A stretch of DNA of 64,000 bases from Pseudogulbenkiania ferrooxidans 2002 (GCF_000174355.1 NZ_ACIS01000001.1:248001-312000); one strand, 5' to 3'. Counted from the first letter of the stretch, positions 31,861 to 41,710 are shown. Numbers and translations are program-made. Notes: generated by a model from the sequence alone, not told the origin.

Positions 31861-31883
31861 AGCCCCGCCACGCGCGGGGCTTT
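31861..31883 (+). terminator. Hairpin before endolysin
   Basis: AGCCCCGC, a short loop and GCGGGGCT with only T3 following; a weak terminator-like element. Confidence 0.45.
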
Positions 31884-31903
31884 GTCCTTTATGGAGTGTG
31901 GCC

Positions 31904-32461
31904 ATGCCCCTGCTATCCACTGAGAATCAGCTCGCGCTGATTCTGCCTCAAGCCAAGCGCGCCGCAGTGCGCGCTTTTTTGCAGCCGCTGATCGGCGCCA
32001 TGGCGGCGTATGGCATCGATACGCCGGAGCGGCAGGCTGCGTTCCTGGCGCAGATCGGCCATGAATCTGGCCAGTTCAACTATGTCCGGGAATTGGGCGG
32101 CAATGCTTACCTGGCCAAGTACGACACCGGCACGCTGGCTACCAGGCTCGGTAATACGCCGGCGGCCGATGGTGATGGTCAGCGCTATTGCGGACGTGGG
32201 CTGATCCAGATCACCGGTCGTCGCAATTACGAATTGTGCGGCCTGGCGTTGGAGCTGGATCTGCTCGGCCAGCCGCAGCTGTTGGAGCAGCCTGCCTACG
32301 CCGCGCTTTCCGCAGCTTGGTTTTGGCAAAACGCAGGCCTCAACGAGCTGGCAGACAAGGGGGCATTTGATGCCATTACTCGCCGTATCAACGGCGGCCA
32401 GAACGGCCGTGAAGATCGTCGCGCCATCTGGGCAAAGGCGAGCCAGGTTCTGAAAGGCTGA
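31904..32461 (+). CDS. Endolysin, glycoside hydrolase family 19
   Basis: 185 aa from the ATG at 31904 (GGAG upstream). GHESGQFNYVRE near residue 50 holds the catalytic Glu, and YCGRGLIQITGRRNYELCG near residue 95 is a GH19 signature. The C-terminal ITRRINGGQNGREDRR also fits. It degrades peptidoglycan after holin triggering. No signal peptide. Confidence 0.94.
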   Translation: MPLLSTENQLALILPQAKRAAVRAFLQPLIGAMAAYGIDTPERQAAFLAQIGHESGQFNYVRELGGNAYLAKYDTGTLATRLGNTPAADGDGQRYCGRGLIQITGRRNYELCGLALELDLLGQPQLLEQPAYAALSAAWFWQNAGLNELADKGAFDAITRRINGGQNGREDRRAIWAKASQVLKG

Positions 32462-32463
32462 CC

Positions 32464-33009
32464 ATGTGGAGAAAAGCCATTCCATGGCTGCTGCTGCTCG
32501 GGCTGCTGGTGGGTTCGCACTGGTGGGCCTACCGCCATGGCAAGGATGTGGTGGCTTCCGCCTGGAAACTTGCCGATGCCACCCGTGAGCGAAACGACAA
32601 CGCCACCATCAACGATCTGCAGCAGCAGTTGCGTCGGCAGGAAGCCAGGGCGGCCAGCCAGCTGTTGGCCGCAGAAACCAACTACCAGGAGTCACTACGT
32701 CATGTTGAAGCCGAGAAAAGCCGCCTGCTTGCTGATGCTGCTGCTGGCCGGCGGCGGCTGTCAGTCCCCGTCAAGGCTGCCAGCTGCCCAGCTGCAGGAT
32801 CTACAGCCCAAGGCGCCGGAGGCGCAGCAGATCCAGCGCCACGAGCCGAACTTTCTGACGCGGCTGCAGGATTTCTTGTCGGGCTCGCCGCTGAAGCCGA
32901 CGCCGTAGCGGTGGAGCTGAACCGGTGTGTCGATCGGCTTGAAGTGCTGTGGCACCTACCACAAAAAGACCCGAAATCAACCCCGAAAATTATGCAGGAA
33001 ACCCCATAA
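32464..33009 (+). CDS. Rz: Rz-like i-spanin
   Basis: 181 aa. One N-terminal membrane helix (residues 5-22), a long periplasmic coiled coil (residues 35-95: ERNDNATINDLQQQLRRQE) and a Cys-containing tail. Follows the endolysin and contains the Rz1 gene in another frame, the hallmark of spanin pairs that fuse inner and outer membranes in lysis. Confidence 0.88.
   Translation: MWRKAIPWLLLLGLLVGSHWWAYRHGKDVVASAWKLADATRERNDNATINDLQQQLRRQEARAASQLLAAETNYQESLRHVEAEKSRLLADAAAGRRRLSVPVKAASCPAAGSTAQGAGGAADPAPRAELSDAAAGFLVGLAAEADAVAVELNRCVDRLEVLWHLPQKDPKSTPKIMQETP
32702..32908 (+). CDS. Rz1: Rz1-like o-spanin lipoprotein
   Basis: 68 aa encoded entirely inside Rz in another frame. MLKPRKAACLLMLLLAGGGC is a lipoprotein signal with the lipobox Cys at residue 20. 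The mature part is Pro/Gln-rich (AAQLQDLQPKAPEAQQIQ). Outer-membrane partner of Rz. Confidence 0.87.
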   Translation: MLKPRKAACLLMLLLAGGGCQSPSRLPAAQLQDLQPKAPEAQQIQRHEPNFLTRLQDFLSGSPLKPTP

Positions 33010-33131
33010 ATTCGGGCTTGATATTCGGATTTCGTAGGGTAGTTTGGTTGGTGTCTGGCGGGTTGGCGTGTGCACGAATCCGCCGCAAATCGCCTGCAGT
33101 CGTTCGATAAATAACGGATAAGGAGTCATGG

Positions 33132-33332
33132 ATGAAGCGTAATGGGTTGAGTGGGCTTGATGCTTGTGACCTGGTGGGTCATAGCGTTGCCTGTGTCGAG
33201 AAGATGCGTGTCCTGGTCAAGTGCATGCGTGGTGCTGACGCTGCTGACATTCCGGTCCTGATCGATCTCGTTCATGATCAGGCCGAATCGTATGGCCAGA
33301 TTTTTGAGGGCTACCAGCAGAAGGTGGCCTAA
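33132..33332 (+). CDS. Small protein at the prophage right end
   Basis: 66 aa, beginning MKRNGLSGLDACDLVGHSVACVEKM, with a helical VLIDLVHDQAESYGQIFEGYQQ end. It lies in its own unit (122 bp after Rz, strong terminator after it), between lysis genes and the attachment site, where lysogenic cargo genes are often found. Function unknown. Confidence 0.6.
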   Translation: MKRNGLSGLDACDLVGHSVACVEKMRVLVKCMRGADAADIPVLIDLVHDQAESYGQIFEGYQQKVA

Positions 33333-33338
33333 TAGAAA

Positions 33339-33374
33339 ACCCCCACAGCCTTCGGGTTGTGGGGGTCTTTTTTT
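33339..33374 (+). terminator. Strong terminator at prophage right boundary
   Basis: ACCCCCACAGCC, TTCG and GGTTGTGGGGGT are followed by CTTTTTTT. It isolates the prophage from the host tRNA gene, which is 3 bp away. Confidence 0.92.
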
Positions 33375-33376
33375 GT

Positions 33377-33451
33377 TGGCGCTCCCGACAGGAATCGAAC
33401 CTGTATCTGCCGCTTAGGAGGCGGCCGTTCTATCCGTTGAACTACGGCAGC
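33377..33451 (-). tRNA. tRNA-Arg (anticodon CCT), probable phage attachment site
   Basis: 75 nt with encoded CCA. Arms read in order: acceptor GCTGCCG, D-arm GTTC/GAAC, anticodon stem GCCGC/GCGGC with loop CTCCTAA (anticodon CCT, reads AGG), T-arm ACAGG-TTCGATT-CCTGT, acceptor CGGGAGC, discriminator G, CCA. The fourth acceptor pair is G.G. The 3' end points into the prophage, the orientation expected when a tyrosine integrase uses the tRNA 3' end. Confidence 0.95.
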
Positions 33452-33559
33452 GCTATGAAAGTGCTACACGGCAACGGAGTCAGCGTGTAACTTCATGAAG
33501 TAAAACGGTGTTTCTGTCTAGTCGACCCCATTAACTACAGGGACGGCCTGAAAACGGGG

Positions 33560-34531
33560 TCAGCTGTTGCGTTCGACCGAGAGCCGCGCCAGTTCGACCA
33601 GCGCCTGCTTGCTGGGGCTGTCCGGCAGGCCGGCGATGGCGGCGACCGCCTGCTCGGCGGCACGCACCGCTTCGCTCTTGGCGTAGTCCAGCGCGCCGCA
33701 GGATTGTACCGCAGCCAGTACCTCGTGGAAACGGTCGCCACGGGCATTCTCGATGGCGTCGCGCACGGTGGTGGCGGCTTCCGGGCTGCCGTGGCGCATG
33801 GTGTGGATCAGGGGCAGCGTCGGCTTGCCTTCGGCCAGGTCGTCGCCCAGGCTTTTGCCGATGGTCTCGGCGTCGCCGGAGTAGTCGAGTACGTCGTCGA
33901 TGATCTGGAACGCGGTGCCCAGGTGCATGCCGTAGTCGGCCAGCGCCTTCTCCTGCTCCGGCGAGGCGGCGGCGATCAGCGCGCCGACGCGGCTCGCGGC
34001 TTCGAACAGCTTGGCGGTCTTGTACTGGATCACCTGCAGGTATTGCGCCTCGGTGACGTCGGTGTTGCCGATGTTGAGGAGCTGCAGCACCTCGCCTTCG
34101 GCGATGATGTTGGTGGCTTCGGCCATCACTTCGAGGATGGCCATGTTGCGCGTGGTGACCATCATCTGGAAGGCGCGGGTGTAGAGGAAGTCGCCGACCA
34201 GCACGCTGGCGGCGTTGCCGAACAGGGCGTTGGCGGTTTCGCGGCCGCGGCGCAGTTCGGATTCGTCCACCACGTCGTCGTGCAGCAGCGTGGCGGTGTG
34301 GATGAATTCGATCATCGCCGCTAGTTCGTGCAGGTGCTCGCCGCGATAGTCCAGCGCCTTGCCGGCCAAGAGCGTGAGCACCGGGCGCAGGCGCTTGCCG
34401 CCGGCGGAGATGATGTATTCCGCCACCTGGCGGATCAGGACGACGTCGGAGTGCAGGCGGGCACGGATGACGCGGTCGACCGTTTGCATGTCGTCGGCGA
34501 GCAGGGAGCGGAAGAGCGGGGTGGTGGACAC
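33560..34531 (-). CDS. ispB: Octaprenyl diphosphate synthase
   Basis: 323 aa from the GTG at 34531, which aligns with the usual N-terminus of IspB; an ATG at 34570 is possible. Both aspartate-rich motifs are present: DDVVD at residues 85-89 and DDVLD near 212, with GGKRLRP at 44-50. The enzyme elongates farnesyl diphosphate with IPP to make the C40 quinone side chain. Divergent from rplU, a standard arrangement in Neisseriales and gammaproteobacteria. Confidence 0.95.
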   Translation of the reverse strand: MSTTPLFRSLLADDMQTVDRVIRARLHSDVVLIRQVAEYIISAGGKRLRPVLTLLAGKALDYRGEHLHELAAMIEFIHTATLLHDDVVDESELRRGRETANALFGNAASVLVGDFLYTRAFQMMVTTRNMAILEVMAEATNIIAEGEVLQLLNIGNTDVTEAQYLQVIQYKTAKLFEAASRVGALIAAASPEQEKALADYGMHLGTAFQIIDDVLDYSGDAETIGKSLGDDLAEGKPTLPLIHTMRHGSPEAATTVRDAIENARGDRFHEVLAAVQSCGALDYAKSEAVRAAEQAVAAIAGLPDSPSKQALVELARLSVERNS

Positions 34532-34795
34532 GATGGTAAACCGGTTGTTTATGTTGTACTTGGAGCCCATTCGATTAGGCGGCTGCGCCTTTGCATCGTG
34601 AGCGCCGGCAGTGCCCGGAATGCTCATGCACGGTCTGTACATTCCGCTTCCTGTGCTCTGGCGGCACTCAACCTGCTTTGGCTCGCTCGCCTACAACTGG
34701 GACAGGCTCGTTGGCCGAAAATCCCGGCCGATGTTACCAGAAAAGCCCCTGTTCCCGCCATGCACCACTCGCATGGTGTGGTGTGGGTAAAAAAA

Positions 34796-34824
34796 TTGAC
34801 ATGTTTCAGTGACTTAAGTATGAT
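34796..34824 (+). promoter_or_regulatory. Sigma-70 promoter of rplU-rpmA
   Basis: TTGACA (34796-34801), 17-bp spacer and TATGAT (34819-34824), nearly perfect consensus, about 60 bp before rplU. Suits a highly expressed ribosomal protein operon. Confidence 0.9.
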
Positions 34825-34890
34825 TCCCGGCTTCCTGTGTCGGGCGTGCCTGGTGCAGGAATTTGGATTCCCTATTCAGGAGCTAAGCGA

Positions 34891-35202
34891 ATGTATGCGG
34901 TCGTAAAAACTGGTGGCAAGCAGTACAAAGTTGCCGTCGGCGAAAAACTTAAAGTAGAACAGATACCTGCAGACGTCGACAGCCAAATCGTACTTGAAGA
35001 AGTGCTGATGATTGCTGACGGTGAACAGGTTGTTGTGGGCACTCCGCGCGTTGCTGGCGCGACCGTGAAGGCGACCGTGGTCGCTCATGGCCGTGGCGAG
35101 AAGATCCGCATCTTCAAGATGCGTCGTCGTAAGCACTACCAGAAACACCAGGGTCACCGTCAGAACTACACCGAAATCCGCATCGACGAGATTTCCAAGT
35201 AA
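34891..35202 (+). CDS. rplU: 50S ribosomal protein L21
   Basis: 103 aa from the ATG at 34891 (AGGAG upstream). [20 protein letters not shown] and [16 protein letters not shown] are L21 signatures. It binds 23S rRNA in the large subunit. First gene of the rplU-rpmA operon. Confidence 0.98.
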   Translation: MYAVVKTGGKQYKVAVGEKLKVEQIPADVDSQIVLEEVLMIADGEQVVVGTPRVAGATVKATVVAHGRGEKIRIFKMRRRKHYQKHQGHRQNYTEIRIDEISK

Positions 35203-35215
35203 GGAGTAAACAGTC

Positions 35216-35491
35216 ATGGCACACAAGAAAGCAGGCGGTAGCTCCCGCAACGGTCGTGACTCCGAAGCCAAACGCCTGGGCGTTAAGGTTTACGGCAGCG
35301 AACTGATTCCGGCCGGTTCCATCATCGTGCGTCAGCGCGGCACCAAGTTCCACGCTGGCGAAAACGTCGGCATGGGCAAGGACCACACCCTGTTCGCCAA
35401 GGTCGATGGCTATGTAGAGTTCACCACCAAGGGTGCTCTGAGCCGCAAGACCGTGAACGTGGTTCCGTACACCGGTGTAGACGGCGAGTAA
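35216..35491 (+). CDS. rpmA: 50S ribosomal protein L27
   Basis: 91 aa. [20 protein letters not shown] is the conserved L27 N-terminus that reaches the peptidyl transferase centre. 13 bp after rplU with an AAGGAG ribosome site. Followed by a terminator. Confidence 0.98.
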   Translation: MAHKKAGGSSRNGRDSEAKRLGVKVYGSELIPAGSIIVRQRGTKFHAGENVGMGKDHTLFAKVDGYVEFTTKGALSRKTVNVVPYTGVDGE

Positions 35492-35510
35492 TCGTCAGTT
35501 ACCGGTTAAA

Positions 35511-35538
35511 AGCCCTATCCTGGCGATAGGGCTTTTTT
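35511..35538 (+). terminator. Intrinsic terminator after rpmA
   Basis: AGCCCTATC, CTGG, GATAGGGCT-type stem followed by T6. Confidence 0.88.
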
Positions 35539-35557
35539 GTTTTTTCACGAGGCGTGA

Positions 35558-36787
<1,230 letters not shown>

Positions 36788-36798
36788 TCCCTCCGCTC

Positions 36799-36832
36799 GG
36801 ACAATCCGGTTTTTGTCATGACCGGATTGTCC
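36799..36832. repeat. Perfect 12-bp inverted repeat spanning the mksF start
   Basis: GGACAATCCGGT (36799-36810) and ACCGGATTGTCC (36821-36832) flank a 10-nt loop containing the ATG at 36818. No T-run follows, so it is not a normal terminator; it may be an operator or an mRNA hairpin controlling translation. Confidence 0.8.
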
Positions 36833-38110
36833 GTGCACTCGCTTTCCGATTTCTTCCAGCCCGGCATCGATCCGGACGGCCTGTCCTCGGTCAATCGCCT
36901 GACCGCCGCCTGGCCCTACCTTTCCGTCTTCATCACGCTGTTTCGCGGCGGCGACGAAGAAGTGCTGCTGCGTCTTCTGGTGCTGCGCGAGCTGGGCAAC
37001 CGCGCCGATGCGCCGCTGTGGACCCCGGCCGAGATCGCCCAGCGCTTCGCCTACCTCAATCCGACCAAGCTCGACACCATTCTGAAGCGCCTGCGCGAGG
37101 GCGAGCTCCTGGTGTGGGAGTCCGACGGCGGCCGCTACCAGCTCTCCGAGGGCGCGCGCGTGGCGCTGGCGGCGCTGGCCACCATGATCGACTTCGCCGG
37201 CGACGACGTGGAGCTGGGCTATCTGACCAGCCAGGTCGCCGCCGGGCAGGCGGTGGGGCAGGTGTCGGACGAGGCGCTACGCCACCTCCTGGCGCGGCTC
37301 AACGAGCTGTACGCCGAGTTCGAGGCGGCGCTGGAGTCGCAGTCGGAGTTCCGTATCCGCGCCGCGCAGCATCGCCTCGACGCGGTGTGGCGCTGGGTGG
37401 CCAAATCGACCGAGGTGGTGCGCCGCCTCACCGCCGACGACACGCTGGACCTGGCCACGCTGAACCAGGCGCAGGCGATCGCGCTGGCGCAAAGCCGCAT
37501 GCTGGCGCTGGCCGGCACCTTCGAGCGGCGCCTGGCGCAGCTGGCGGCGCAGCGCGTGCACCTGGGCAGCTCCGGGCTGACCTCGACCGACATCGCCGAC
37601 TGGCTGCGCCGTCAGCAGGTCGGCCAGCTGGCGACGCAGTTGTCGGGCTGCCTGTCGCTCTGCCCCGAGCCGGCCTTCCTCGCCACCCCGGAGCTGGCCG
37701 ACGTGGCCGAATTCGAGCTGCTGGCGCGCGAGCGCGCCAAGGCCGGCGTGGCGGTGCTGCCGGGCGCCGAGGCTGCGCCGCTGGCCGACGCGCCGGAGGT
37801 GGAGCGCCTGTTCGCCGCCGAGGCGATGTACGACGAGCTGCTGCAGCTCGGGCTGGAGCTGGGCGAGAGCGGCGCGGCCGAGCTGCCGATCGCCCGCGCG
37901 GTACTGGCCGACAGCTACAACGAGACCGCCTACCGCCTGTCGCTGCTGTCGCTGCTCGGCGACCCGGAAAGCCGCGGCGACGCCAGCATCGTCGCCGCGT
38001 TGGCCAAGCTGCCCTTGCAACTGACCGGCGGCGATGCCGTCATCGAACCCGATCACCCGGAAGTGGCCGCGCTGTCCGACGCGCGGCTGCGGCCCCACAC
38101 CCCGAACTGA
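36818..38110 (+). CDS. mksF: MksF/JetA-like kleisin of the Mks condensin
   Basis: 430 aa. N-terminal winged-helix region (LTAAWPYLSVFITLFRGGDEEVLLRLLVLRE, residues 28-58, then PAEIAQRFAYLNPTKLDTILKRL). A helical middle follows, with VAKSTEVVRRLTADDTLDLATLNQAQAIAL. No Walker motifs, as expected for a kleisin. First of four genes in order F-E-B-G with 3 bp to mksE. There is no clear ribosome site; a GTG at 36833 is an alternative start. In Pseudomonas MksF links MksB heads; in Wadjet systems the JetA homologue helps detect and cut plasmids. Confidence 0.82.
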   Translation: MTGLSVHSLSDFFQPGIDPDGLSSVNRLTAAWPYLSVFITLFRGGDEEVLLRLLVLRELGNRADAPLWTPAEIAQRFAYLNPTKLDTILKRLREGELLVWESDGGRYQLSEGARVALAALATMIDFAGDDVELGYLTSQVAAGQAVGQVSDEALRHLLARLNELYAEFEAALESQSEFRIRAAQHRLDAVWRWVAKSTEVVRRLTADDTLDLATLNQAQAIALAQSRMLALAGTFERRLAQLAAQRVHLGSSGLTSTDIADWLRRQQVGQLATQLSGCLSLCPEPAFLATPELADVAEFELLARERAKAGVAVLPGAEAAPLADAPEVERLFAAEAMYDELLQLGLELGESGAAELPIARAVLADSYNETAYRLSLLSLLGDPESRGDASIVAALAKLPLQLTGGDAVIEPDHPEVAALSDARLRPHTPN

Positions 38111-38113
38111 GCC

Positions 38114-38869
38114 ATGGAACTGGAACTCAAGACCCTCACCGCGCGCCTGTTGGCGCAGCGCGTGCTGCCGCGCGCCGATGCGCTGGCGCGCCGCGCCCTG
38201 CTCGACGAGAACTTCCGCAGCGAGCTGGACCGCCGTCTCGCCGACGTCGGCCTGCGCCTGGTGGAGAACCCCTACGCCGAACACGTCGCGGTGGCGCTGC
38301 TGCCGGAGATGACCGAGCCGGTGTTCGGCTCGGGCGAGGCCTGGCTCAACAACAACCTGGGCCTGCCGCGCGACGGCGTGGCCCTGCTGGTGATCCTGTG
38401 GGCGCTGATCGTGCTGCCCAAGCGCGAGCGCCAGATCGCCCGCGTCGAGGCCGGACGCGAGAGCCAGCACGACATGTTCGGCACGCACAAGCCGCTGGAA
38501 ACCGGCGAGGCCGTGTCGACCGGGGTGTCGGAGGAGGCGCTCTACGCCGATTTCGGCAAGGCGCTGGGCGGCCGCACCCGCTTCAACGCCAACCTCGGCC
38601 GCCTGGTCAACCTGGGTTTCGTGGTGCGCCGCAACAAGTGGCTGGACGAGGGGCCGCTCTTGGACCTGATGATCGACTACGCCCAGCTCGCGCCGCGCAT
38701 CATCGACGGCGCGCTAGCCGAGGTGCTGCGCCAGCGCGAGGGGCGCGCGGCGCTGGCCGACAAGGCGCTGGAATCCGCTACTTCGGCCAACCTTGAGGCC
38801 GACACGTTGGCCGAAGACCCCGCCGCGGCCGGTGACGGCCCGTTGTTCGAGCAAGAGGAGACGCGCTGA
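38114..38869 (+). CDS. mksE: MksE/JetB-like condensin accessory subunit
   Basis: 251 aa. LARRALLDENFRSELDRRL and a probable winged helix in residues 70-185 (WLNNNLGLPRDGVALLVILWAL, LGRLVNLGFVVRRNKWL) fit MksE. The C-terminal 35 residues are acidic linker and include the inverted pair of GTTGGCCGAAG motifs at 38781-38816. Stop overlaps the mksB ATG (TGATG). Confidence 0.82.
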   Translation: MELELKTLTARLLAQRVLPRADALARRALLDENFRSELDRRLADVGLRLVENPYAEHVAVALLPEMTEPVFGSGEAWLNNNLGLPRDGVALLVILWALIVLPKRERQIARVEAGRESQHDMFGTHKPLETGEAVSTGVSEEALYADFGKALGGRTRFNANLGRLVNLGFVVRRNKWLDEGPLLDLMIDYAQLAPRIIDGALAEVLRQREGRAALADKALESATSANLEADTLAEDPAAAGDGPLFEQEETR

Positions 38870-41682
38870 TGTTCCAGATGAAAGCGGTGGAAATGGTGCA
38901 CTGGGACTTCTGGCAGCGGCTGACGGTGCCGCTCGACGCCCAGATCGTCACCATCATCGGCCCCAACGGCTCGGGCAAGACCACCTTGCTCGACGCGATG
39001 CGCACGCTGCTGGCGATCAAATGCTCCGGCAAGCGCGACTACAAGCGCTACGTGCGCAACAACCGCGAGGCCTTCGCCTACCTGCGCGGGGTGGTCGACA
39101 ACCCGCGCCGCCCCTCCGGCGGGCTCTACCCGACGCCGTTCTTCCCCATCGTCAGCGACACCGTGACGCTGCTGTGCCGCATCAAGAAGCAGGGCGGCGA
39201 CTGGGTGCGCCACTACGCCATCCTCGACGGCGACGTGGCGCTGGAGTTGGCCGAAGGGCAGGCGCAGTGGCTCGGCGTGCAGGAGTACCGCCGCCGCCTC
39301 GAAGCGGCCGGGCTGACCCCGGCGGTGGCCGAAGTGCTGGCGCTGGAGCAGGGCGATACCGACAAGCTCACCGAGTACAGCCCGCGCCAGCTGCTCGACC
39401 TCGTCTTTCAAGTCTTCGGCGACAAGGACGTGCTCGACAACTACCAGCGCGCGCGCGAGGAACAGCGCGCCACCGAGCTGGAGCTGGAGGCGCTGACGCG
39501 CCAGGAAGAGGTGCTGGAAGGCCGCGTCGAAACCATGAAGACGCGCGCCAACCGCCACCTGGAGTGGCGCCAGCTGCAGCACAGCATCGCCCGTCTGCGC
39601 GACGAGGCGCTGCCGGTGCTGGGCTACCTCGACGGCAAGGCGTCGGTCGCCGGGCTGTGGCGCGGCTACCGCAGCGGCTACCACGCGCTGAACCGGGCGC
39701 GCGGCGAGCACGCCGACACGCTGGAGCTGGTGGCGCGGCTCAAGGCCGCCGAGGTCGCCGCCGACGCCGCGCGCGGCGCCGCGGAAAGCGCCCGCCAGGC
39801 GGCGCAGGACGCCTTCATGACGGCCAAGTCCGAGCATGCCGGCGTGGCCGGCCAGCTCAAGGAGCGCGACCGCCTGCAGGCGCTGGCCGGCAAGGAATAT
39901 GGTGCCGACGCGGCGGCGCTGGCGGCGCAGCTAGCCGGCCTGCGCGACCGTGCCGACACACTGAAGGACGGCCTGCGCGCGCTCAAGCAGCAGCGCGAGG
40001 ACAAGTCGCAGCAGCTCGAGGCGCTCGAGCTGGGACGCGGCCGTGCTCCGGACGAGGTGCGCCACTTCCGCGCCGCGCTCGACGAGGCCGGCATCGGCCA
40101 CGCCATGCTGGCGGAGCTGGTCGAGGTCACCGACGCGCGCTGGCAGGGCGCGGTCGAGGCGCTGCTGCGGCCGTATCGTCACGTGGTGCTGCTGGACGAC
40201 CCCGCCGACCGCCGCGCCGCCTGGCAGCTGGGCGAGCGCCAGCGCTATCGCCACTTCATCGTGCCGGAGCGCGCCAGCCCGCCAGCGGCCAAGCCGGGCA
40301 GCCTGCTCGAGGTGGTGCGCTTCTCTGCCAAGGCGCCGGACTGGCTCTACCGCCAGATGAACAGCGTGACGCGCGTCGAGGACGCCAGCGCCGGCGCCAC
40401 CGTGGACGGCGACTGGATCACCCGCGACGGCTATTTCCGCGAGCGGCGCGGCGCGCGCCATATCGGCGTGGCGCCGCATGACTACGCCTTCGGCGAGGCG
40501 GCGCGCCAGTCGCGCCTGGCAGCGTTGCGCGAGGAGCTGAAGCGTCTCAACGTGCAGATCCTCGCCGACGAGGAGCAACTGGTGGCGGCGACGCGCGAGG
40601 CGGCCGGCCTGGCCGACTACCTGTCCGGCATGGACGCGATCCGCCAGCTCGACGGCCGCGCCGAGGAGTTCGCCGCGCTGGAGGCGCGCAAGACCTCGCT
40701 GGAGGCGGAAATCGCCCGGCTCGGCGCCGTGCTGGCCGAGGCCGCCGCCGAGAAGGCCGCCGCCGACACGCGCTACGGCGACGCCCGCCTGGCGCACGAC
40801 CGCGTGTGCCAGCGCGAGCAGGACAGCCTCGCCGCCTACCGCCAGCAGCGTCAGGAGGTGGACGGCGCGCGGCGCCAGCTGCGCCGGCTGCTGGCCGAGC
40901 TGCGCGAGGGCGCGGCGCGGCTGCCCGAGGGCGCGCTGGCGCCGGAGCACATCGCCGCGCTGGAAGACGAGTTCGACGGCGCCGCCGACGCGCGCCACCA
41001 GCTCAATTATCTGGAAGAACGGCTGGGCAACGGCGAGTGGGAAACCGACGACGCCGTGCTGCAGCTCAAGGACAAGCTGGTCGACGACCTGGCGCAGATC
41101 GACCGCGAACGCCGCCGGCGCCAGGCCGAGGTCGACCGCTCGCGCGAGCTCACCGACGACGCCCGCGCCGCCTACATCGGCAAGCTGCGCGCCACGGTGC
41201 GCGCCTACGGCCAGAACGTGCGGCGGCTCGGCGAACTGGCCGGCATCGGCGTCGAGGTCGAGCTGCCGCAGCTCGCCAACGACGACGCGGTGCTGGCGCA
41301 GGCCGGCCTGGTGCTGAAGTTCAACTTCGACCAGAAGGGCATGATGGGCATGAACGACGGCGAGGCGTCCGGCGGCCAGCAGGTGATGAAGTCGCTGATC
41401 CTGCTCATCGCGCTGATGATGGACGAGGCCAACCCGTCCGGCTTCGTGTTCATCGACGAGCCGTTCGCGCACCTCGACATCTTCAACATCGACCGCGTCG
41501 CCGGCTTCCTCAAGGCCACCGAGGCGCAGTACCTGATCACCACGCCCAACACCCACAACGTCAACATCTTCGCGCCGTCCGAGCTGACCCTGGCGACGCG
41601 CAAGAAACGCCCGGGCGAAACCTGGGCGCCGCCGATCCTGCAGGCGCGGCGGCGGGTGGAGGGCGCGGAACCGGCGCCGTGA
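38869..41682 (+). CDS. mksB: MksB/JetC SMC-like condensin ATPase
   Basis: 937 aa. Walker A IGPNGSGKTT at residues 30-39; two long coiled-coil stretches (residues 190-390 and 540-790) around a hinge-like middle with VEVTDARWQGAVEALLRPYRHVVL. ABC signature ASGGQQ near 832 and Walker B FVFIDEPFAHLD near 862. Length matches the short SMC-like MksB rather than SMC/MukB. It should extrude DNA loops and, with MksG, act on plasmids or chromosome. Confidence 0.93.
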   Translation: MFQMKAVEMVHWDFWQRLTVPLDAQIVTIIGPNGSGKTTLLDAMRTLLAIKCSGKRDYKRYVRNNREAFAYLRGVVDNPRRPSGGLYPTPFFPIVSDTVTLLCRIKKQGGDWVRHYAILDGDVALELAEGQAQWLGVQEYRRRLEAAGLTPAVAEVLALEQGDTDKLTEYSPRQLLDLVFQVFGDKDVLDNYQRAREEQRATELELEALTRQEEVLEGRVETMKTRANRHLEWRQLQHSIARLRDEALPVLGYLDGKASVAGLWRGYRSGYHALNRARGEHADTLELVARLKAAEVAADAARGAAESARQAAQDAFMTAKSEHAGVAGQLKERDRLQALAGKEYGADAAALAAQLAGLRDRADTLKDGLRALKQQREDKSQQLEALELGRGRAPDEVRHFRAALDEAGIGHAMLAELVEVTDARWQGAVEALLRPYRHVVLLDDPADRRAAWQLGERQRYRHFIVPERASPPAAKPGSLLEVVRFSAKAPDWLYRQMNSVTRVEDASAGATVDGDWITRDGYFRERRGARHIGVAPHDYAFGEAARQSRLAALREELKRLNVQILADEEQLVAATREAAGLADYLSGMDAIRQLDGRAEEFAALEARKTSLEAEIARLGAVLAEAAAEKAAADTRYGDARLAHDRVCQREQDSLAAYRQQRQEVDGARRQLRRLLAELREGAARLPEGALAPEHIAALEDEFDGAADARHQLNYLEERLGNGEWETDDAVLQLKDKLVDDLAQIDRERRRRQAEVDRSRELTDDARAAYIGKLRATVRAYGQNVRRLGELAGIGVEVELPQLANDDAVLAQAGLVLKFNFDQKGMMGMNDGEASGGQQVMKSLILLIALMMDEANPSGFVFIDEPFAHLDIFNIDRVAGFLKATEAQYLITTPNTHNVNIFAPSELTLATRKKRPGETWAPPILQARRRVEGAEPAP

Positions 41683-41710
41683 CAGGTTCTGAGCTCGCGC
41701 CCCGGCGTGC

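Larger units (their letters stand above)
1..33376. mobile_element. Prophage (left end outside window), HK97-type head with Mu-like contractile tail
   Basis: Continuous phage gene content runs from the window start to a strong terminator just before the tRNA-Arg gene. Early, immunity, replication, packaging, head, tail and lysis modules follow in the usual order, and every structural step has a gene, so the element may be intact. No integrase is seen; with the attachment site presumed at the tRNA 3' end, the integrase and other end should lie left of base 1. The chromosomal 10-mer GTTGGCCGAA is almost absent here, consistent with foreign origin. The right boundary is inferred, not proven by a direct repeat. 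Confidence 0.93.

Noticed and set aside
33516-33560. GACCCC...GGGGTC hairpin after ispB
   Set aside because: The loop is long and no T-run follows on either strand, so I did not call it a terminator.
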